A stretch of 64,000 nt of DNA from Nothopassalora personata (taxonomy: Eukaryota > Ascomycota > Dothideomycetes > Mycosphaerellales > Mycosphaerellaceae), in the NCBI GenBank assembly GCA_033816765.1, contig CM066290.1:1736001-1800000 (forward strand). Reading direction: 5' to 3'. Every line of letters begins with the position of its first letter. Position 1 is the stretch's first letter. The notes under the pieces were generated by a model. It was not told where the DNA came from. It saw only the letters and a list, made by a program, of their open reading frames with translations, and did not search any database. The position numbers and the translations under genes are program-made. Shown piece after piece: positions 57,560 to 64,000 of this stretch.

Positions 57560-57908
57560 TGTTACGGAATAGTATAGGAAGACCCTAACTACTTATTAAG
57601 CGAACTAGTATAAGTATAGCAAAAGACTATAGAGAGTAATTAGGTTAAACAGCTATAATTACGGTAAGCGTAAGCACTCTAATTAGTCTAATTAGATTAC
57701 TTAGTCATCGGCCTGCTTACTCTAATTAGTTACGCTAAGACATAGCACTATATAGACGACGCTTCTTTACGAGTAGATAGAAGCTTCGTGCTTAACTTAT
57801 TTTAAGTATACACTATATACTATTTAGGACTACTACCTTTATAACTAATTAAGACATCCCTATAAAGATCTAAGCCCGAGTTGTAATAACGTACAGCGGT
57901 TCCTAACA
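57560..57908 (+). repeat. Element C 3' LTR
   Basis: 349 bp, TGTTACGG to CCTAACA, equal in length to the 5' LTR and nearly identical apart from RIP-type differences. Confidence 0.95.
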
Positions 57909-57913
57909 TAGTA

Positions 57914-60900
57914 ATAGAAGTAACGCACTATCGAAGAATACTAATATCTTAGAGTTAAGTATTCCTAAGGAGTATCGTAAGTAGTCGCGACTCTTTAAAG
58001 AGGAAAGAGGTAAGGATGCCTTACCTAAGTACTAACTATAGAATTACAAGATAAACATTTAGCTAGGGAAAGAGCCTCTATAGGGACCCCTATATTAAAT
58101 GTCTAAGAAAGAGCTATAGACCCTACGAGAATAGCTAAAGGAGAAACTAGCTAAAGGATAGATAAGAAGATCTACCTTAAGCGTAGGAACTCTATATATA
58201 TTCGTTCTAAAAGCAAACGGGAAGTTACGACTCGTATAAGACTATAGGAAGTTAAACGAGATTACGATTAAGAACCGATACCCGCTATCTAATATCGAAG
58301 AAGTATAAGATAGATTAACCGGATTAGACTAGTATACGAAGATTAACCTACGAGATGCCTTCTACGCTATACGGATAGTAGAAGGAGAAGAGTAGAAAAC
58401 CGCTTTTAGAACAAGATACGGACTTTATAAATTCTTAGTTATACTAATAGGACTAACTAACGCACCCGCATCCTATTAGGACCTTATTAACAAAACACTT
58501 AGAGACCTACTCGACGTATACGTTATCGCTTATATAGACGACATATTAGTCTATACGAAAGGATCCCTTTAGGATTATATAAAGCAAGTCTAGGACGTAT
58601 TTAAACGACTTGCGCGTTTAGGATTTAAGACAGCACCCGAGAAATGCGAATTCTATAAGAAAGAAGTTAAATTCTTAGGCTTTATTATTAGTACTATAGG
58701 AATAACGATCGACCCTACGAAGATATAGTTAATTAGAGAATAGCTAGAACTAAAAACAGTTAAGGACGTACAATTATTCCTTAGACTAGCGAACTACAAC
58801 CGGAAATTTATTAAGGATTACGTAAAGACAGTAGCACTAATAACGATACTTACGAGAAAAGACGTTACCTAGAAATAGGGAAAGGAACAGATTAAAGCGT
58901 TTAAGGAACTTAAAGAATAATGCGCTTTAGCCCCTACGCTTCGACTATTCGATAGTAGTAAGAAAGTCCACATCGAGACCGATGCGTCTAATATAGCAAT
59001 AGGCGCGTGTCTAATATAGACATACGATAGGTAGAGACACCTAGTAGCCTATTACTCCCGGAAAATAACTATAGCGGAACAGAACTACGACATCTATAAT
59101 AAGGAGCTTCTAGCTATTATTGCTACTATACAATATTAGAGAGTATATGTCGAGGGCCTACTAAAGTTAACGATTCTTTCTAACTATAAGAATCTTACGT
59201 ACTTTACGACGACGAAAGAACTTACCCGAAGGTAAGCCCGCTAGTCGGAGCTACTAGGGCAATACAAGTTCGAAATTAAATATACTTTAGGAAGAGAGAA
59301 CGGCCGCGCCGACGCGCTAAGTCGAAGAAGCGACTACATAGAAGGAAAAGAACTAGTATAACATAAAATATTAAAGACGAACCCCGACGGAAGTCTTAGT
59401 ACTAACATAAGAGAATTTAATAACATCGTACGGATATTAGGCGATAAGGACGAACAATTCCCTATATCGTAAGGAAAATACTAGGTACTAAAGGACCGAG
59501 AAGAAGAATACATACGACAATATTACGACGGACTAACTTATAGACACCCTAGAACTTTAAAGACAATAGACCTAATACAACGTAGTTTCTTATTCCTATA
59601 GATAAGACTTAAGGTGTTACGCTATATTAAACAATACGTATACTACTAACGAAACAAGGCTACGAGACATACGAAATACGGTTACCTACAGTTTAGGACA
59701 CTACTAACAAAACTATAGGACGAAGTTATAATAGACTTTATTACGAAACTCCTACCGTTAAGAGATTAAGTTACGAAACAACTATACGACATAATACTAG
59801 TTATAGTCGATAGACTTATAAAATACGTATACTTTATTCCTACATTAGAGACATATAATATAGAGCAGCTCGGATACCTCGTACTAGATAGACTTATCCG
59901 GTACTACGGATTCCCTTAAGCGTTTATAATAGATAGAGATAAGCTATTTATATCGAACTACTAGAAGACGCTTATAGGAACGATCGGAATCAAACATAAG
60001 CTGTTAATAGTATATTATCCGAAGATAGATAGACAAACCGAAAGAATAAATTAAACGCTAGAACAATACCTACGACACTATATTAATTCCGCATAAGATA
60101 ACTAGGTTTTATTACTACTACTAGCGTAGATTACACTAAACAACTATAAATTAGAGACAACTTTAACGACACTATTTTATACGAACTTTAGAAAAGATCC
60201 TAACCTATTTAGAACACCTAGATCCTACCTATAAGCCGAAAGAGCGATCGTAACGACGGACACTCTTAAGGAAGTGCATAAAGAAACACGTAAGGCGATC
60301 GAAGATATATAATACAAACTGTCTTAGTAACGGTAAGACACGAGAAAAATAGCACCTCTACTAAAAAAGGGGGATAAGGTCTATCTCCTTATAAAAAACT
60401 TAAGAATAAGAAGATAGACTAAGAAACTAGTGTTACGGATCGGTCTGGGGAAGCCCGTAGCCAACCAATCGATGCCAGCAGACCAGCGGATGCACCCGAT
60501 ATGCAGAGTGCTCTCAGTGCTCTCGGGTGCTCTCTCGAGAGAGCAGAGAGAGCAGAGAGAGCAGGAAAGATCACGCCAAGACACGGCACTATATAGACGA
60601 CGCTCTTTTGCAAGTAGATAGGAGCCTCGTGCTCAACTCATTTTAAGTATACACCATATACTGTTTGGAACCACTACCTTCATAACTGATTGAGACATCC
60701 CTGCAAAGATCCAAGCCCGAGTTGTGATAACGTACAGCGGTTCCTAACAACTAGATTACGTTAAGGTCGGACTATTTTTTATTAATAAAGTTATAGGACT
60801 AGTTAACTACCGTCTACGGCTACTACCTAACGCAAAAATCTACCTAGTCTTCTACATCTCTAAGTTAGAACCCGTAGACGCCGAAACACCCTACTAGGAA

Positions 60901-61050
60901 AGCTTCTATTTCGAGCTAGAAGTAGAAGACAAATTTAAAGTTAAAAAAATCCTAAATAAGAAAGGTTAGCGATACCTTATTAAGTAGAAAGAATACAACG
61001 AATTAGAAAATACCTAGGAACTAAAACAAAACCTACAAAACTATTAGTAA
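57914..61050 (+). pseudogene. Element B pol, 3' part: RT-RH-IN-chromodomain
   Basis: Continues B's pol after element C. RT YIDDILVY at 58531-58554, RNase H VHIETDASNIAIGA near 58969, integrase with GQTERIN-like block near 60030, chromodomain remnant (KKILNKKG-RYLIK, 60940-61050). A solo LTR at 60431-60749 splits it. Almost identical to element A pol at the DNA level. Confidence 0.9.
60431..60749 (+). mobile_element. Solo LTR, C family, not RIP-mutated
   Basis: 319 bp, TGTTACGG to CCTAACA, ACTAG duplications (60426-60430, 60750-60754). The uninterrupted site is seen in element A near 38297. U3 has GAGAGAGCAGAGAGAGC-type repeats; TATA box at 60590-60595. Confidence 0.95.
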
Positions 61051-61119
61051 AAGATCCGACAATACTAAAAATAGGTCCGCCGATATAACTAACGACAATC
61101 GATCTATCGGCCGACGAGC

Positions 61120-61192
61120 GACTAGGGTAGGAATCGAACCTACGACCTTAAGAGTATAGATAGCTTACGCTCTACTACTAAGCTACCTAGCC
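61120..61192 (-). tRNA. tRNA-like sequence (probably a RIP-damaged pseudogene)
   Basis: 73 nt on the minus strand. Acceptor arms GGCTAGG/CCTAGTC pair fully (one G-T), a D-arm GCTT/GAGC is present, and the T-arm GTAGGTTCGATTCCTAC is canonical. The anticodon arm does not fold into a normal 5-bp stem with a 7-nt loop, so identity cannot be given (CTT or TCT are in the region). It sits between B's pol and its antisense ORF; elements A and C lack it. Confidence 0.55.
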
Positions 61193-61216
61193 GATCGATA
61201 AGAATAGGGACATAAC

Positions 61217-61771
61217 TTATAAATAAATACCCTAATAAGTCTCTACCCCTAGGGACTCGCCCTAAGGCTCCGCTCTAGAAAGCGCCGCCTAGTCGTTTAC
61301 GGGCATCTCTAGGATATCCGAGAAAGAAACTAGCGAAGGCAACACCTCTACCCCCGACGCCCGCTTAAGAGACGCTAGCTCCTCGCGCGCCTCTTCCTCC
61401 TCGAGCTCCTCTAACTCCTTAGCGACGGCATCCTCGGTACGACGCTTAGCTAATCGTAGCTGTTTCCGAAGACGGATCTTACGTATCTTTAGCCGTACCT
61501 CCTCCTCTTTAATCCTCTTAAGCTCCCGCTTAAGATTATCGCGCGAATCGCGAAGACATTCCTACTCCGGACGAGAAAGACGTACATCGTAATCCTTATA
61601 GCCTTTTCGAATATAGGCCGAACACTTTCTAGACCGAGAACCTACGATATACTTTACTACTACGCCCGAGGATCGAGACTTCTAACAATTCGTGTATAGA
61701 GCTATTTTAATACTAGAAACTTTAGTATCCTAAGTAAGTCGTTAACGGCGTTTATAGGAGGAAGAAGACAT
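61217..61771 (-). pseudogene. Antisense ORF of element B
   Basis: 185-codon minus-strand frame, ATG at 61769-61771 (MSSSSYKRR), open except for RIP-type TAG/TAA. Contains SRKCSAYIRKGYKDYDVRLSRPE (in two parts: KCSAYIRKGYKDYD, RLSRPE) and a strong coiled coil (RELKRIKEEEVRLKIRKIRL, EDAVAKELEELEEEEAREEL). Homologous to the antisense frames in A and C. Confidence 0.8.
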
Positions 61772-61844
61772 AGTTAACTATTACTACAAGAAATAATAAC
61801 GGCTTAAGAAGCTTCGGGACGAAGCTAGGCTAAGAAGGGGATAG

Positions 61845-62248
61845 TATTACGGAATAATTCCTATAGACCCTAGAATTATAATAATAAGACAAACACGTAA
61901 CTTATCCTACCTCAGCGCTTAGACTTAGAGCGATTAGACTGCTTATACTTAGACTAATTAGACTGCTCGTGCTTAGAATAATTAGACTAATTACCGAGAT
62001 CTACGAATCTCCTTTATATTTAGGAACGCTAAGAACCCCTTATAGTTTCGAGGCGTTTAACTTACTATTCAATATTACTGTTTAGAATACACTATAACCT
62101 AACCTCTACCTTACTACTACTTAGTCTTTATAAGACAAGACAGCTACTGCTTTATTACTCTCCCTCGACTTCCTATCGGCCCGAGAACAAACCCGATTAA
62201 GCTTGTCTTCTTAACTTATAATATTATTAGGTTATACTAAACCTAATA
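61845..62248 (+). repeat. Element B 3' LTR
   Basis: 404 bp (TATTACGG ... CCTAATA, mutated TGTTACGG ... CCTAACA), equal in length to the 5' LTR after removal of element A. Confidence 0.95.
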
Positions 62249-62253
62249 GGTAG

Positions 62254-63519
62254 TAATCTTAAGGTTTAGAATAGATTTTTACTTCTAATTGCACTTTTTA
62301 TAGTACTATTACTTATCTTAATAACGTACGAGCGATAGCCTAGGATAGTAGCGGTAGAGAGTAGAGATAATTACAATATATAGGCTTAAGGCATAGAACG
62401 TATAGTCGAGATTTTTCTACTATACCTCTTTAGCCGGTCCCCTCGTAGGAATACTTTAGCTACCTAGATAATAACCTTTACCCGCTCGTCCGGCAATACT
62501 CTTAAAATAATATCTAATAGCTAAGCTAGTAACTAATGTCTAAATACGAAAACACCTATAACACTACTTATATTAAGTATACGACTAATTCTGTCGTATT
62601 AGGAGATAGACCTAATTGCGTTGTCGGCTAGCTGTATTTAGATTACTACTTTCTACCTCCTTATTGCTCTAACCTAAATAAACGTAAGAGTCCCGGTCGT
62701 GCTTCTATACTAGGCTCCGATTATTATTGCTGCTTAAACGCTATCTACTAAGAATCTACGCTATAGCCTCGTCCCCTCCTTAATACTACGCCTTATCGTT
62801 CCGCCTCGTAGAACTAGCTACGGAGACACCGTAAAACGCCGTAGGTAATATTTATTCTATCGTCGCTCTTACTCGCCTACTCTTCTATTAGTACTAGGCT
62901 TAGGTATACCGCTAAACACTCTTCGCTATCCGGGCCTAGGCTTCCTCTTTGCGATCGTTGAGCCACTGGCTAATGTTCCGCTCGATACTTCACTTCTCGA
63001 ACTTGAAGACGTCAGACCACTGTCTCCAGATGCTGTTGTCGAGTCCGTAAACGACCGCGGTGTGTCTCTCGAGAGAAACTTGATGTTATCCTCGTGCTGA
63101 GGATCCAATGGCACGCTCTCTTGGCGTGCTTCTGTACTGGGTCGATGACCTTTGCTGGGTTCGCTATGGTCATCGGCTGGTTCTCATTTTTCAAACAATG
63201 TTTTGACGCAGTCGGTGAGGCTGACGTTGTTGAAGAGCCATTGGTTGCTGTGACGCCCGCAATCGGAAAAGGTCGCGCTTTGCGCTCGCTGTTTCTGCTT
63301 CGCCATCGGGGATGGAGCCTTCTGAGACGAGTTCGGTCTGGTTGGCGCGCTATGATCTCTCATAGATTCAGTCGACACACGCATTTCCTTCATCTCAATA
63401 TCCATTGAGCTGGATTTGCTCGACCGGCTGGGCTGCATGGTGGCATTGGGCTTCTCGGGAAAGCTGCTGTTGCTGTCCAACGATGGACGAGCGGTGTTGT
63501 TGTGGCTAGAAGAACTCAT
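62254..63519 (-). pseudogene. Ser-rich host gene broken by duplication, RIP and element B
   Basis: ATG at 63517-63519 (MSSSSHNNTARPSLDSNSSF). The frame is Ser/Arg-rich and hydrophilic to a TGA at 63184-63186, then continues in the same frame through PSTEARQESVPLDPQHED, SGDSGLTSSSSRSEVSSG, and KRKPRPG at about 62930. Beyond this the DNA is RIP-mutated, but the frame still reads on through W/Q-type stops to the element B insertion at 62253. An alternative frame is open at 63010-63250, so an intron or indel there is possible. No family recognised; the C-terminal part is basic (RRRVFSGIPKPS-like, LRGGTIRRSI). Confidence 0.5.
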
Positions 63520-64000
63520 TCGCGTGGTGCTGTCTGGTGGACTGCCTGTGGTGGATGAAGATGCTCGGTGGAAAGGCTTTCTGTAGATGGTAGTCGTGTT
63601 GGAAGTACCGTGATCAGAAATCGTGTAACGCGAGGGACTACAGCACTAAATATGTTATCCCGAAGAGCTTCGCTGTTATGCCACTGGCACTATCGCGCTC
63701 TTGTGAGGCCTCTTGGCCGGACTTCTTGCCAAGTAAGCAAGCAGGACAGGCGTGACTACGCTGCATCCGTTCCTTACGAGATCGTCAGGTATTTGAGGTG
63801 TTCATTGGCCGTAGGGCTGAACCAGACGAGCGATACAGACATCGTCCGCCAACAGTCATCACTTGTCGCTCGTAAAGCACCCAATGGCCAGCTCATGGGA
63901 GCATTGGCGCATGCCTGGCTTGACCCAAACAACAATACTAGCCCGGGACGTTGAAGATCTGCAGCGTCAAGCGGCATATGTATATATTATTACTTGGGCC
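63520..64000. other. Upstream of the Ser-rich gene
   Basis: Normal composition; presumed promoter. A plus-strand frame at 63568-63954 has no protein-like character. Confidence 0.4.

Larger units (their letters stand above)
42451..57908 (+). mobile_element. Element C: short gag-only LTR retrotransposon, interrupted by D
   Basis: LTRs of 349 bp each (42451-42799, 57560-57908; TATTACGG/TGTTACGG ... CCTAACA), target duplication TAGTA (42446-42450, 57909-57913), inserted in B's pol. Without element D it is only 2,473 bp: LTR, PBS, gag (42950-43173 continuing 56159-56900), antisense ORF, LTR. No protease, RT or integrase is present, so it is non-autonomous. Its LTR family is the same as the unmutated solo LTRs. 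Confidence 0.92.
32493..62248 (+). mobile_element. Element B: Ty3/gypsy chromovirus, split by nested insertions
   Basis: Flanked by GGTAG target duplications (32488-32492 and 62249-62253). LTRs are 404 bp each: 32493-32761 plus 39726-39860 on the left, 61845-62248 on the right. Removing A (with one CCTTA copy), C (with one TAGTA copy) and the solo LTR at 60431 leaves 7,005 bp, close to element A's 6,959 bp. Order: LTR, PBS, gag (about 39950-40830), protease/RT/RH/IN with chromodomain (to 42450, then 57914-61050), tRNA-like sequence, antisense ORF, LTR. All coding parts are RIP-mutated. Confidence 0.92.
31000..62930. other. RIP-mutated heterochromatin-like island
   Basis: From about 31.0 to 62.9 kb CpA and TpG steps are nearly absent, TpA is abundant while CpG remains common, and coding frames are interrupted almost only by TAG and TAA. 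Aligned unmutated (30780-30990) and mutated (31907-32110) copies differ essentially only by C-to-T and G-to-A, mostly at CpA/TpG. This is the standard RIP pattern of filamentous ascomycetes. Only short islands (the solo LTRs listed here and parts of element D at about 43.4-43.9 and 51.66-51.96 kb) keep CpA/TpG. Confidence 0.95.
31851..63063. repeat. Tandem duplication, copy 2, split by transposons
   Basis: Segments 31851-32110, 32437-32492 and 62254-63063 join to give 1,126 bp, nine fewer than copy 1; the difference is a missing AGGCCGCCG at the left end. The breaks correspond exactly to a solo LTR (with TTACG duplication) and element B (with GGTAG duplication). The left portion is RIP-mutated and the last ~135 bp (62929-63063) are not, the mirror image of copy 1. 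Confidence 0.9.

Noticed and set aside
31000..62930. Alternative genetic code (TAG read as Trp/Gln)
   Set aside because: TAG/TAA excess is confined to duplicated or repeated DNA, the unmutated copies have TGG/CAG, and the flanking genes use the standard code; RIP explains it.
63568..63954. Plus-strand frame of 128 codons
   Set aside because: Lies in the probable promoter of the Ser-rich gene, no protein-like pattern.

Overview
The window is fungal. The coding half has short spliceosomal introns of about 50-60 bp (GTAAGC/GTGAGT donors, CTAAC-like branch sites) and fungus-specific families: a HET-domain protein, a Pho85-type cyclin, an Apd1/Aim32 ferredoxin-like protein and a DUF4267 protein. 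The other half is saturated with C-to-T changes at CpA on both strands, the signature of repeat-induced point mutation (RIP). Together this indicates a filamentous ascomycete; gene content and style suggest a Dothideomycete (inference).

Layout. Positions 1-30.7 kb are gene-bearing DNA of ordinary composition: the start of an Apd1/Aim32-like gene, an OB-fold-like hypothetical, an F-box-like hypothetical, a Pcl-type cyclin, a HET gene, then a run of small-molecule enzymes (two-domain dienelactone-hydrolase/SnoaL-like protein, FAD monooxygenase, short-chain dehydrogenase, Rieske protein) with two decayed genes among them (a secreted protein and a glutathione-S-transferase-like gene). After these come a Tyr/Pro/Gln-rich fungal protein with five exons, a small hypothetical, a DUF4267 membrane protein and adenylosuccinate lyase (ADE13). 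Positions 31-62.9 kb are a RIP-mutated transposon island. From 62.9 kb the sequence returns to normal composition inside a minus-strand Ser-rich gene that is itself broken.

The island can be dissected exactly. A 1,135-bp stretch (ADE13 upstream region plus the 3' part of the right-hand gene) was duplicated in tandem: copy 1 is 30716-31850, copy 2 begins at 31851 and ends at 63063. Everything else in between was inserted into copy 2. Chromovirus B (32493-62248) interrupted it. Chromovirus A (32762-39720) landed in B's 5' LTR. The gag-only LTR element C (42451-57908) landed in B's pol. Giant LTR element D (43174-56153) landed in C's gag. Solo LTRs of the C family landed in copy 2, in D (three times) and in B. 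Every insertion has a 5-bp target-site duplication, the paired LTRs have identical lengths (437, 404, 349 and 393 bp), and conceptual removal of the inserts re-joins reading frames.

Most notable: (i) A, B and C each carry a homologous antisense ORF between the sense genes and the 3' LTR; (ii) D carries an extra frame of roughly 970 codons after integrase with no recognised family; (iii) A, B and C have primer-binding sites complementary to the expected start of their own transcript, with covariation between families, indicating Tf1/sushi-type self-priming; (iv) four short solo LTRs are untouched by RIP inside fully RIP-mutated DNA, each with a different U3; (v) RIP stops sharply at the outer edges of the duplication but has destroyed the 3' part of a host gene.
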